Source of the DNA: Synechocystis sp. LKSZ1 | GTDB lineage: Bacteria > Cyanobacteriota > Cyanobacteriia > Cyanobacteriales > Microcystaceae | Length of the DNA: 64,000 nucleotides | Assembly (NCBI RefSeq): GCF_040436315.1 | Contig: NZ_AP031572.1 | Coordinates: forward strand, 1,798,001 to 1,862,000 | Direction: 5' to 3' | Part shown: positions 56,472-64,000 of the stretch, one piece after another | How positions within the stretch are numbered: the stretch's first letter is position 1 | Layout of the letters: every line of letters begins with the position of its first letter | Position numbers and translations under genes: made by a program | Notes under the pieces: generated by a model | What the model was told of the DNA's origin: nothing | What the model saw: only the letters and a program-made list of their open reading frames with translations | Databases searched by the model: none

Positions 56472-57596
56472 CTAAACAAACTCCTTAACCGTGCTGAGCA
56501 ATTGGTCTTTATTAATCGGCTTGGTGAGATAACGATTGGTGCCGGCCATGTGGCCCTTGGCTCGGTCAATTAGGCCATCCTTGGCCGTGAGCATAATCAC
56601 TGGCGTATCCTTAAATTTGTGGAGTTTGCGAATCGTCCGACAAAATTCCAAACCGTCAATTTCCGGCATGGTCACATCTAGCAAAATCAAGGAGACCTCC
56701 CGACGATTCAGCACTCCCAGGGCATCCATGGCACTACTCGCCGAAATCACTTCGTAGTCTTCGCACAAACTGCGGCGAATCATTGCCTGGACAATCGGGC
56801 TATCATCCACACTCAAAACCACTGGCAGGGCCTGGGACTGCACAGCCATCTCGCCCTGCAGGAAGTCTAGTAGGCGTTCATTTGTCCACCGATAGTAGAG
56901 AGGCGCCAAGGTCAAGGGATCTTGATGTAGAGCTTCTGCAATATCCATAAAAGAACGCCGTCCATCGACCCACTGCTGGAGGTGTTGCCGCGTTGGATGG
57001 TGGTGGATGGTGCCTAAAACCCCTGATCTGAGACGAGGGATGGCATCTAGGGAGGGAATCGCCGATAGGTATTGGCGCCAAACCTGTTGTCGCTGGGCTA
57101 TTTTCTGTAGGATGCTACTACAATCAATGCCATGACGATCCGAGCCATAGCCCATATCAAAGAATGTTTCCTCCTCCACGGCCACGGCACAGGAATAGGG
57201 CATTATTTGCTCTAGCAAAATAATCATGCGTTCCGTGGCGACTCGTTCGATATCCTCCCAGCTAAAGGCCCTTGTCCCAATAATGGTATCTAGCAGTTCC
57301 CATACCGAGGTCGCATTGGTACGTCGGGAAGCATATTCCATCAAGGAATCGGCGTAACCCACCTTAAGCCACTGGGCAATCAGGTGAACGAATTCACTCG
57401 GACTCGGGATTGTTCTTTCAACCAGCGTCAGACATCCATCCTGGAAAGCCAGAAAACAAGTCAGTTCCCGATGGCTATTTGGCAGGGCCGTGGCAGAGAC
57501 TTTAACTAAGCCAGAAAATTTAGATTTCTGCAACCGGGAAAGGTGATGAACCAAGTTCTGGGAGGATTGGGAGATCTCTGAGGATGAAAGTTGCAT
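56472..57596 (-). CDS. PatA-type response regulator (DUF4388-like domain plus receiver)
   Basis: The protein is 374 residues. The N-terminal ~240 residues form a PatA/PixG-like DUF4388 region (LQKSKFSGLVKVSA, CFLAFQDGCLTLVE), and the C-terminal receiver has VLSVDDSPIVQAMIRRSL, phosphoacceptor Asp in LILLDVTMPEIDGLEF and lysine in RYLTKPINKDQ. The same arrangement opens the pix and pil taxis operons of other cyanobacteria. It is the first gene of this operon; the promoter should lie in 57597-57900. Confidence 0.9.
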   Translation of the reverse strand: MQLSSSEISQSSQNLVHHLSRLQKSKFSGLVKVSATALPNSHRELTCFLAFQDGCLTLVERTIPSPSEFVHLIAQWLKVGYADSLMEYASRRTNATSVWELLDTIIGTRAFSWEDIERVATERMIILLEQIMPYSCAVAVEEETFFDMGYGSDRHGIDCSSILQKIAQRQQVWRQYLSAIPSLDAIPRLRSGVLGTIHHHPTRQHLQQWVDGRRSFMDIAEALHQDPLTLAPLYYRWTNERLLDFLQGEMAVQSQALPVVLSVDDSPIVQAMIRRSLCEDYEVISASSAMDALGVLNRREVSLILLDVTMPEIDGLEFCRTIRKLHKFKDTPVIMLTAKDGLIDRAKGHMAGTNRYLTKPINKDQLLSTVKEFV

Positions 57597-58761
57597 AGCG
57601 TTACTCCTGGAGAAACAAGGATTGATTTAAGGGCCTGCTTGGGAAAAAAGGCATCTAGACCAGGCCCATTGCATTTCAGTACATATTTTCTAACTATTCT
57701 GCCTGCTGATTTCCCTGGTATTGCTGATGCTGGCAAGTATCTCAAAGTGTGCTCATTGGTCATCCCTAGTCGGCGGTTCATCGGTAGGCAAGGAACATTA
57801 ATGGTTCTACGCAGAATTTACCAGTTGAAGTTCATAAATTTAATTGAATTCCACAAAAACTTAATGAATCTAAACAAAAATCAATGAACCTAAGTTAACT
57901 AAAGATGGGTCAAAAATCCCCCCGGCAAGGACGGAATTGAGCTGGGAATGCTGGAAATCAAGGCTTCAGTCTCGTTTGGTAGGGTCAAACGGCTCATGCT
58001 TTTTGACGAAATGGTCAATGTCGCAATTAGTAAAGAAAAGCAAAGATAATTTTAGGCATCGACAACAAATAGACTTATTTTTCATCAAATACAGACTATT
58101 TTTTTGGATTTTAATCATCAACTTCTCTAAGAAAATGGGAAGAAATTCCCCTGAGAAATTTTTAGTTTATTTGTCACCTCAATTGTGGTGGAACTGAATA
58201 CGGGAATAACCTAACACGGTCAAAATGAGTGGAAAGTATAAAGAAATACCATTAAACTCTTGCCACTATCTCGAAAATGCAACTTGCCTGTGCTGACGAT
58301 GAAAAAACAGCATACTGCTCGGGTTTGGGACTAAACCATGCAAGATTTATTGTGACTAAATTCAACGGCTTACTAACCAGGCCCTAGTCGCGCTCAACCA
58401 TTGCCGACCATCTCACTAGACCACCAAGATGATGCTTGCACTCGACGATCATTCACCCAAGGAAACAACGAGATTCAGTACCGCATCTATACTATAGGAA
58501 CCAGTCACTGGAAAGTCTAAGCCCATTTCTTTAACAAAAGGTCTCTTTCCCGTTTTGACACATCCCACACCTTTTCGACCAAATTTTCAATATCCAGTTC
58601 TGCACGCCTTCAGACGGCTCCGCCATCTCTACCCTAACCCTAGCCAATGAGAGTTTGGGTCGCAATTGATTGGGCCCTTTTGAGAATACCAGTACTTCTC
58701 CGTATATCACTGAAACGGCCCTGGCGGGGTTTGTAACCAATGGAGGTTTCTGAACCATTCA
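57597..58761 (+). other. Gene-poor region between the che operon and desB
   Basis: This 1.16-kb stretch has no ORF with family-like features. The part near 57840-58200 is AT-rich. It should contain the che operon promoter on the minus strand. ORFs of 60-98 codons on either strand are of odd composition and I leave them out. No tRNA, terminator or insertion-sequence end was recognised. Confidence 0.5.
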
Positions 58762-58875
58762 ATGTATATAGTGTTGGCCTTGACCATTAGCCTATCCACC
58801 ATCTTCGGTTGTTCTGCTGCGGTTGAACCCAAGACCGCCGGGCCAACTCAAAAGGCCCAGCAGCGAAAATTCTGA
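58762..58875 (+). CDS. Possible tiny lipoprotein or lipoprotein remnant
   Basis: The ATG at 58762 opens 37 codons: a hydrophobic signal-like segment, lipobox STIFGC (Ile-Phe-Gly-Cys), then a short polar tail rich in Lys, Gln and Pro before TGA at 58873. It looks like the first part of a lipoprotein, either a real lipopeptide or a gene truncated by a stop. A GGAGG lies about 15 bases before the ATG, which is far. It overlaps an N-terminal extension of the desB frame that I consider unlikely. Confidence 0.35.
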   Translation: MYIVLALTISLSTIFGCSAAVEPKTAGPTQKAQQRKF

Positions 58876-58951
58876 CAGCTTTTACTCAGTAAACCCGATA
58901 CAATCAGAAACATTGTGCAAATTTTCTGACTTCACTTCATTGGGTAACTCT

Positions 58952-60022
58952 GTGCAACTCAAAAATCCACCCTTGACCAGCCAAAAGATTAATTCTGCTA
59001 ACAAAGAACTTCCCTTCACCTTGCAAGACCTCAAAACCGCGATCCCCGCAGAATGTTTTGAACCGTCTACCGGCCGTTCTCTGGCCTATTTTTTTGCTGA
59101 CCTCGGTATTGTTGCTGGCCTGTATGCCTTAGCCGCCTACCTCGATTCCTGGTACCTTTACCCGATTTTCTGGCTGGCCCAAGGCACCATGTTTTGGGCC
59201 TTGTTTGTGGTAGGCCATGACTGTGGCCATGGTTCCTTTTCCCGCTCCAAGTGGCTCAACAATTTGATTGGCCACCTGGCCCATACCCCCATCCTGGTTC
59301 CCTACCATGGTTGGCGCATTAGCCACCGTACCCACCATGCCAATACCGGCAATATCGACACCGATGAAAGTTGGTATCCGGTGACAGAAACGAAGTACGA
59401 AGAAATGACCTGGTATGAAAAGCTATTTCGTTTCTACCTACCTTTGCTAGCCTATCCCCTCTATCTTTTCAAGCGTTCTCCCAACCGGGAAGGCTCCCAT
59501 TTTTTCCCCAATAGCCCCCTCTTTCGTCCTTCCGAAAAAGCAGATGTGCTCACCAGTTCTCTGTGCTGGTTAGCCATGGTGGCATTTTTGGGCGTTTTAA
59601 CCGTCCAGTTTGGTTGGCTATTTTTACTCAAGTTTTACCTCGTTCCCTACGTTATCTTTGTGATTTGGTTAGACTTGGTGACGTTTTTACACCACACCGA
59701 AGCGGATATTCCTTGGTATCGCGGGGAAGATTGGTATTTCCTGAAAGGGGCCCTGTCCACTATTGACCGGGACTATGGTTTTATTAATCCGATCCATCAC
59801 CACATTGGTACCCACGTGGCCCACCATATTTTTTCCAATATGCCCCACTACCACCTCAAAACCGCGACGGCAGCCATTAAACCGATCCTAGGGGATTACT
59901 ATCGTTGCTCCGATGAATCGATCTGGAAAAGCTTCTGGCGCTCCTACTGGACTTGTCATTTTGTCCCTAACCTTGGCTCTCCGGTGTTCTATCAATCCCG
60001 CTCCCAGGCCAAGAAGGCTTAA
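58952..60022 (+). CDS. desB: Omega-3 (delta-15) acyl-lipid desaturase
   Basis: The protein is about 356 residues from the GTG at 58952 (MQLKNPPLTSQ). Three histidine boxes are present, HDCGH, HRTHH and HVAHH, with further conserved blocks FVVGHDCGHGSF, PYHGWRISHRTHHANTGNID and DWYFLKGALSTIDRDYGF. It matches cyanobacterial DesB closely. This membrane di-iron enzyme puts the omega-3 double bond into acyl chains of membrane lipids, often induced by cold. The frame is open up to a TTG at 58823, but the extra 43 residues are not typical of the family, while 356 residues is close to the usual length. Confidence 0.93.
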   Translation: MQLKNPPLTSQKINSANKELPFTLQDLKTAIPAECFEPSTGRSLAYFFADLGIVAGLYALAAYLDSWYLYPIFWLAQGTMFWALFVVGHDCGHGSFSRSKWLNNLIGHLAHTPILVPYHGWRISHRTHHANTGNIDTDESWYPVTETKYEEMTWYEKLFRFYLPLLAYPLYLFKRSPNREGSHFFPNSPLFRPSEKADVLTSSLCWLAMVAFLGVLTVQFGWLFLLKFYLVPYVIFVIWLDLVTFLHHTEADIPWYRGEDWYFLKGALSTIDRDYGFINPIHHHIGTHVAHHIFSNMPHYHLKTATAAIKPILGDYYRCSDESIWKSFWRSYWTCHFVPNLGSPVFYQSRSQAKKA

Positions 60023-60314
60023 AGGTGTGTTGGAAAAGCCCCCTGTCTTCCTCAGATTGGGGGAAAAACTCAGGTTCAGGCCCCTAGACGAGGAGATTGA
60101 CACCCAATCTTTGAAACCTGACGACACCAATGACTCCACCTTTCCTCCCCTTGGCAAGGGGAGGTGCCACAGGCGGAGAAGTAAAAATCTGTAGCTTCAA
60201 CGTGAAGGATTAGTATAAGCGGCATTCGTGGAGGGCCTATTGGGGGCAAGGAAGAGCAACACTGCCATGGGATCATGAATAACTAAAATCATTTTTTGTC
60301 GTAGGTAAACCGCT
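60023..60314 (+). other. Intergenic region with palindromic elements
   Basis: Downstream of desB, CCCCC (60039-60043) can pair with GGGGG (60059-60063), and a second, stronger palindrome lies at 60144-60164. The rest holds the promoter of the epimerase gene. No ORF is supported. Confidence 0.5.
60144..60164. repeat. Intergenic palindrome
   Basis: CCTCCCCTTG, one G, then CAAGGGGAGG form a perfect 10-bp inverted repeat. Palindromes of this type are scattered between genes in many cyanobacterial genomes. It could also act as a terminator or mRNA-stabilising hairpin for desB. Confidence 0.65.
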
Positions 60315-61259
60315 ATGCGTATTTTGATCATGGGAGGAACCCGCTTTATTGGGGTTTATCTCACTAAAGTCTTAGTTGACCAGGGCCATGAGGTCGTCCT
60401 TTTCAATCGGGGAAAACGCCCCGCTCCTCTCCCAGGCCTGCAAGAGATTCAGGGCGACCGTCAGGATATAGATCAACTGAAAGCCAAATTGGCAGGGGAA
60501 TCCTTTGATGCCATTTTTGATAATAATGGCCGGGAGTTGGCGGATACCCAACCCTTGGTGGAGCTATTCCAGGGCCGTGTCCAGCACTTTGTTTACGTCA
60601 GTTCGGCAGGAGTTTATCTCAAGTCTGACCAGATGCCCCACCGGGAAGGCGACCCCATCGATCCCAACAGTCGCCACCGGGGTAAATTTGAAACCGAGGC
60701 CTACCTCTCGGAGAGTGGTATTCCCTGGACTTCCGTGCGGCCCACCTATATCTATGGCCCTCAAAATTACAACGATCTAGAGGCTTGGTTTTTTGACCGT
60801 CTTGTCCACGACCGGCCCATTCCCATTCCTGGCCAGGGCCAACACTTTACCCAGTTTGGCCATGTACAAGACCTGGCTTTGGCCATGGCGGCTATTCTTG
60901 GCAATTCCCAGGCCATTGGCCAGATCTATAATATCTCTGGCGACCGCTACGTCACCTTTGATGGTCTAGCTCGGGCCTGTGCCCAGGCCGTTGGCAAAGA
61001 TCCCCAGCAGCTCAAACTGGTTCACTACAACCCCAAACAGTTTGACTTTGGCAAACGGAAGGCCTTTCCCCTGCGAGTGCAACACTTTTTTGCAGACATT
61101 ACTAAAGCCCAGCAGGAATTGGCCTGGCAACCCCAGTTTGACCTCGTGACGGGGCTACAGGATTCCTTTGAGAATGATTATTGTCCATCGGGCCGCCAAG
61201 ACCAGCAACCCGACTTTAGTCTAGATGACGAAATCTTGGCACGGGTCGCAGGGGCCTAA
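60315..61259 (+). CDS. CSP41-like NAD-dependent epimerase/dehydratase family protein
   Basis: The protein is 314 residues. A Rossmann start MRILIMGGTRFIGVYL gives the GGTxFxG motif typical of the CSP41/atypical SDR subgroup. YVSSAGVYLKSD holds the SDR Ser/Tyr region, and VRPTYIYGPQNYND follows. Plant chloroplast CSP41 proteins of this family bind and cleave stem-loop RNA, and cyanobacterial homologues exist. Whether this one acts on RNA or a sugar nucleotide is not shown by the sequence. Its stop overlaps the convergent gene by 4 bp. Confidence 0.85.
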   Translation: MRILIMGGTRFIGVYLTKVLVDQGHEVVLFNRGKRPAPLPGLQEIQGDRQDIDQLKAKLAGESFDAIFDNNGRELADTQPLVELFQGRVQHFVYVSSAGVYLKSDQMPHREGDPIDPNSRHRGKFETEAYLSESGIPWTSVRPTYIYGPQNYNDLEAWFFDRLVHDRPIPIPGQGQHFTQFGHVQDLALAMAAILGNSQAIGQIYNISGDRYVTFDGLARACAQAVGKDPQQLKLVHYNPKQFDFGKRKAFPLRVQHFFADITKAQQELAWQPQFDLVTGLQDSFENDYCPSGRQDQQPDFSLDDEILARVAGA

Positions 61260-61555
61260 TTTTTCCCTTCTCGTGTCTCCATCCCTAAACTTTCCACATT
61301 GCCCAATTGGTAACGCACCTCATCAATGGCCCCGTTCAGTTGGGCAATTTTATCCTCTAGGCGACGACGGGCCAGTTCAATATCCGCTTCGGTTTCCAGG
61401 CTATTGAGATCGGTTTCTAGGGAAGATTCCAATTCTGGCTCATTTGCTTTCTTCAAGGCCCGGTTGGCCAACACGGTTCCCAGAACACCACCGACGACAC
61501 CACCGACCAAACTTCCCCAAAAGAAGCCGCTAGCAAAATTATCTTTTTGACTCAT
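61256..61555 (-). CDS. Small protein with glycine-rich membrane segment and coiled coil
   Basis: The protein is 99 residues: MSQKDNFASGF, a glycine-rich hydrophobic segment (WGSLVGGVVGGVLGTVLA, YtxH-like), then an acidic coiled coil (LARRRLEDKIAQLNGAIDEV). The function is unknown; YtxH-like proteins are often stress-linked. The ATG at 61555 has GGAGG eight bases upstream, which decides the start over the codon at 61570. Confidence 0.75.
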   Translation of the reverse strand: MSQKDNFASGFFWGSLVGGVVGGVLGTVLANRALKKANEPELESSLETDLNSLETEADIELARRRLEDKIAQLNGAIDEVRYQLGNVESLGMETREGKN

Positions 61556-61616
61556 GGTATTTTCCTCCAAACAGCAAAGTAATCACGAATGATTTGATAA
61601 TCAACTTGTCTAAAAA

Positions 61617-62267
61617 CTAGGTGCCGAAGGCCCGGTCTCCCGCATCTCCTAAACCGGGAACAATATAGCCCTTTTCATTTAATCCTTGATCAATCATAGC
61701 GGCGTAGATCGTCAAACTAGGATAGGCGTTACTCAATTGTTGCAGAGCCGGCGGTGCAGCAATCACCGAAATTACCCGCATCAGGGCCGGGTCGGCTCCC
61801 CGTTGGGTCAACTCCTGGAGGGCCACCATTAGGGTTCCCCCCGTAGCTAACATCGGGTCAAGAATCACTACTTGGGTTCCAGTGGTAAACCGTTCCGGTA
61901 GACGGTTGAAATAGCAAGAGGGATGGAGACTCACTTCATCCCGCACCATACCCAAATGGTACACCGAAGCCAAGGGCAGGAGGGTCTGGGCCCCATCGAG
62001 CAGGGACAGGCCGGCTCGGAGGATTGGCACAACGGCCAGGGGCGTTTCCGGGTTAATAAAGGTCGCAGGGGCCTCGGTTAGGGGCGTTTGCACCGTCGTT
62101 TCTAGGGTCAGAAACCAGTAGCGGGTGGCCTCGTAGGTCAGCCAGCGGCCCAGTTCCGTCATCGCTGTTTTGAATAAAACCGGTGGTGTTGTCTGATCCC
62201 GTGCAATGCCCAGCCAATGTTTGATCAAGGGATGGTCGGGGACATAAACACGGAGTTGGGAGGCCAT
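61617..62267 (-). CDS. upp: Uracil phosphoribosyltransferase
   Basis: The protein is 216 residues. It salvages uracil to UMP with PRPP. The PRPP-binding loop is VVILDPMLATGGT, the N-terminal part has LRVYVPDHPLIKHWL, and the C-terminus has IDQGLNEKGYIVPGLGDAGDRAFGT, the uracil-binding region. It lies 61 bp before the small coiled-coil gene on the same strand. Confidence 0.95.
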   Translation of the reverse strand: MASQLRVYVPDHPLIKHWLGIARDQTTPPVLFKTAMTELGRWLTYEATRYWFLTLETTVQTPLTEAPATFINPETPLAVVPILRAGLSLLDGAQTLLPLASVYHLGMVRDEVSLHPSCYFNRLPERFTTGTQVVILDPMLATGGTLMVALQELTQRGADPALMRVISVIAAPPALQQLSNAYPSLTIYAAMIDQGLNEKGYIVPGLGDAGDRAFGT

Positions 62268-62343
62268 AGACGAAAAATGTTAATAAACCAATGTGTTCTA
62301 GTCTATCAAGCCCGGCCCCTGGGATTTCCGCAGTCTAGGAGAA

Positions 62344-62928
62344 TTAAAAGGCCAAGGACCAGAGCTTGGCCCCCAACAGATAAATGCCCAAGGTAATGCT
62401 AAACGTCCAACCGTAGGCAAAGCACATCAGCAGGCCGTCGGCCTCTAGCATGGCCACCGTGAGTAATAAAATACCAATGGCTGGAAATGGATTGGTTAGA
62501 GGAATCGGCAGGATCAGCAGAACCGTTAACCAGGCCAAAACCAGGCCATTCAATCGCCAAATGTAGGGATGGGTCGCCAAAACCATTAAACGGGGCCGCG
62601 TCACTCGTTCCAAAATCTTGGTTAAGCGCTTGATATGTTTGAGGAGATGCTGGGCAAGGGCCGTGGGAAAAGACGCCCGAGCCATCTGGGCCGGTAACCA
62701 GGGCCGATGGAAGCCTAACAGCATTTGCCCCGACAGTAAGAGAATGACGACTCCCGCCACTCCCGTTAGGCCGGGGGGAATGGGAAAAATAAAGGGCAAG
62801 GCCAAGAAAGCAATCAGCAGACAAAAGCCTCGTTCCGCCGTGACGTTGAGGATATCCTTTAAGGTCAGGGATTTTTGGGCCACGAGGGTCAACAGGGCCT
62901 CAATATCCTGGGAAAATTTGAAGTTCAT
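62344..62928 (-). CDS. ExoD family membrane protein
   Basis: The protein is 194 residues. Four or five hydrophobic segments plus the typical ExoD start (LTLKDILNVTAERGFCLLIAF as two pieces, and FIFPIPPGLTGVAGV) and HPYIWRLNGLVLAW, LPIPLTNPFPAIGILLL identify the exopolysaccharide-synthesis ExoD family. Its biochemical role is not settled. The start at ATG 62928 (MNFKFSQDI) is preferred over 62952. The gene sits between nrdB and upp, all leftward. Confidence 0.85.
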   Translation of the reverse strand: MNFKFSQDIEALLTLVAQKSLTLKDILNVTAERGFCLLIAFLALPFIFPIPPGLTGVAGVVILLLSGQMLLGFHRPWLPAQMARASFPTALAQHLLKHIKRLTKILERVTRPRLMVLATHPYIWRLNGLVLAWLTVLLILPIPLTNPFPAIGILLLTVAMLEADGLLMCFAYGWTFSITLGIYLLGAKLWSLAF

Positions 62929-63023
62929 TGTCCACGCTGGGGCACTTCCCAAATTTTTTGACTATCTTAACTTCTTGGATATCGTCCCTGAGCTTAACTT
63001 TTTTCCAAGTCTGGGTACATCCT

Positions 63024-64000
63024 CTAAATTTCATCCCAACCCGTAATGCCCGACGACATCACGTAGCTGGTGACAGTGGCCTCAAAGAAATTGGCCTTGG
63101 TGTGGGCCTCTTTTTTTGTATCAGAAAAACGCTCTAGGTGAGTATAGGGACTCTTGCTATACTTGGCTTCCTTGTAGAGCGGCTCTAGACCAATGGCCCG
63201 TAAACGACTATTCGCCAGATATTTAGTATATTGCTCCGTACTCGCTTCAGTAATCCCTAGGATATTGTCCCCTACGATATGATTCGTCCAGGCGCATTCG
63301 TACTCAACAGCGCCGGCAAACATTTCATAGATTTGCTCGAGGGAATGGGGAAAGACCTGCATGGCCTCCGGGATTAATTTTTGGTAGAGGCGCACATGGC
63401 TCAATTCATCCCGGTTAATCATTTTAAAAATATCGGCACTGCCTGGCATCAACATGCGCGAGGCCAAGTTATAGAAATAGATAAAGCCATTGTAGAAGTA
63501 AAGGCCTTCCAGTAAATAATCCGCCAGTAACGCAACAAAATAGTTTTCCTGGGTCGGCTGATCAACGTACTGTTGGTAGAGACCGGCGATAAATTCACAG
63601 CGTTCTTTTAAAACCTTATCCGTCCGCCAAAAACCGTAAACATCATTACGGCGCTCCATAGGAATGATGGTCTCAATCATGTACTGATAGCTCTGATTGT
63701 GCATCCCTTCCTGGGAAATTTGCTCCGCCATACAGAGACTGATTTCCGGGGCTGTAATACTACTTTTGAGGTGGGGAATATTACAGGTCTGGACAGAATC
63801 CAAAAAGGTCAGATACGACAAAATACCATCAAAAGCGTAGCGTTCTTCGTCGGTTAAATTCCAATAGTCGGTAACATCCTGGGTAATATCTAAGCGTTGG
63901 GGAATCCAAAAATTTTCCCGCATTTGCTGATACAAACCCACGGCCCAGTTGTAACGCACATCATTCAATTGCATCAGGTTGGTCGTATTGCCAAACCAAA
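63024..64000 (-). CDS. nrdB: Ribonucleoside-diphosphate reductase beta subunit (5' end beyond window)
   Basis: At least 325 residues are visible; the frame stays open to the right edge, so the true start lies outside. Residues before Met at 63974 read WFGNTTNL, which belongs to the cyanobacterial NrdB N-terminus, so the internal ATG is not the start. NrdB carries the di-iron-tyrosyl radical that NrdA uses to make deoxynucleotides. Ligand regions seen are CMAEQISQEGMHNQSYQYMI, ELSHVRLYQKLI and LTFLDSVQTCNIPHL. The protein ends SGITGWDEI. Confidence 0.93.
   Translation of the reverse strand, partial: WFGNTTNLMQLNDVRYNWAVGLYQQMRENFWIPQRLDITQDVTDYWNLTDEERYAFDGILSYLTFLDSVQTCNIPHLKSSITAPEISLCMAEQISQEGMHNQSYQYMIETIIPMERRNDVYGFWRTDKVLKERCEFIAGLYQQYVDQPTQENYFVALLADYLLEGLYFYNGFIYFYNLASRMLMPGSADIFKMINRDELSHVRLYQKLIPEAMQVFPHSLEQIYEMFAGAVEYECAWTNHIVGDNILGITEASTEQYTKYLANSRLRAIGLEPLYKEAKYSKSPYTHLERFSDTKKEAHTKANFFEATVTSYVMSSGITGWDEI

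Noticed and set aside
57591-58197. Two plus-strand ORFs of 98 and 86 codons in the gene-poor region
   Set aside because: They have odd composition, no recognisable motifs and no good start context. The first overlaps the start of the PatA-type gene.
58823-58951. N-terminal extension of DesB from a TTG
   Set aside because: The extra 43 residues are serine-rich and not typical of DesB. The GTG at 58952 gives close to the usual family length.

Overview
The window is cyanobacterial chromosomal DNA. Markers are an omega-3 fatty acid desaturase of the DesB type, a DUF1816 protein, a DICT-domain histidine kinase, a PatA-type response regulator in a chemotaxis/phototaxis operon, a CSP41-like epimerase and a NrdB N-terminus of cyanobacterial type. 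Coding density is high and the housekeeping genes are moderately GC-rich with many GGCC tetranucleotides. I saw only one GCGATCGC (HIP1) site. I cannot name the species from the sequence. No rRNA, tRNA or CRISPR array was recognised.

Layout. (1) 1-22.2 kb is ordinary chromosome: an alpha-2-macroglobulin lipoprotein cut by the left edge, the DICT/GAF histidine kinase, a FecR/TonB fusion protein, hisF, a small membrane protein, hisC, a VOC-fold protein, phosphoketolase, a TM2/helix-hairpin-helix gene pair, an anti-anti-sigma factor, mini-RNase III, rlmB, a DUF1816 protein, an M3 oligopeptidase, a DUF1622 protein, a zinc-ribbon-like protein, accC and uvrA. (2) 22.3-50.0 kb is an accessory block of very large secreted or surface proteins: a ~2700-residue protein with an ExeM/NucH-type nuclease, a decayed IS4-type transposase, two tandem TIGR03032-family genes that are visibly AT-richer, a ~530-residue protein, a 3183-residue beta-helix/Calx-beta/cadherin protein, a coiled-coil membrane protein, and a metzincin-type metalloprotease with Calx-beta repeats. 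Three of the large genes end in almost the same ~235-residue calcium-binding-type tail. (3) 50.2-57.6 kb is a six-gene chemosensory operon read leftwards: PatA-type regulator, double CheW, MCP, CheA-REC hybrid, CheB-like receiver, CheB. (4) 57.6-64 kb has a gene-poor stretch, then desB, a CSP41-like epimerase, a small membrane/coiled-coil protein, upp, an ExoD-family protein and nrdB, which runs off the right edge.

How they fit together. The accessory block looks like an exoprotein locus. The proteins share a tail (probably for export or attachment), two share an unusual N-terminal domain with a degenerate HExxH-like motif, and one active nuclease and one active protease are present. No secretion-system gene lies in the window, so the export route is inferred. 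The chemosensory operon resembles cyanobacterial pix/pil-type taxis operons but carries a full CheB and an adjacent receiver that looks like a truncated CheB copy, with no CheR visible.

The most unusual observations are the shared 3' module in inverted and direct copies, the LEEIGH N-terminal domain, the TIGR03032 tandem pair inside the exoprotein block, the truncated CheB paralogue, and a likely ATT start codon for the STAS-domain gene.
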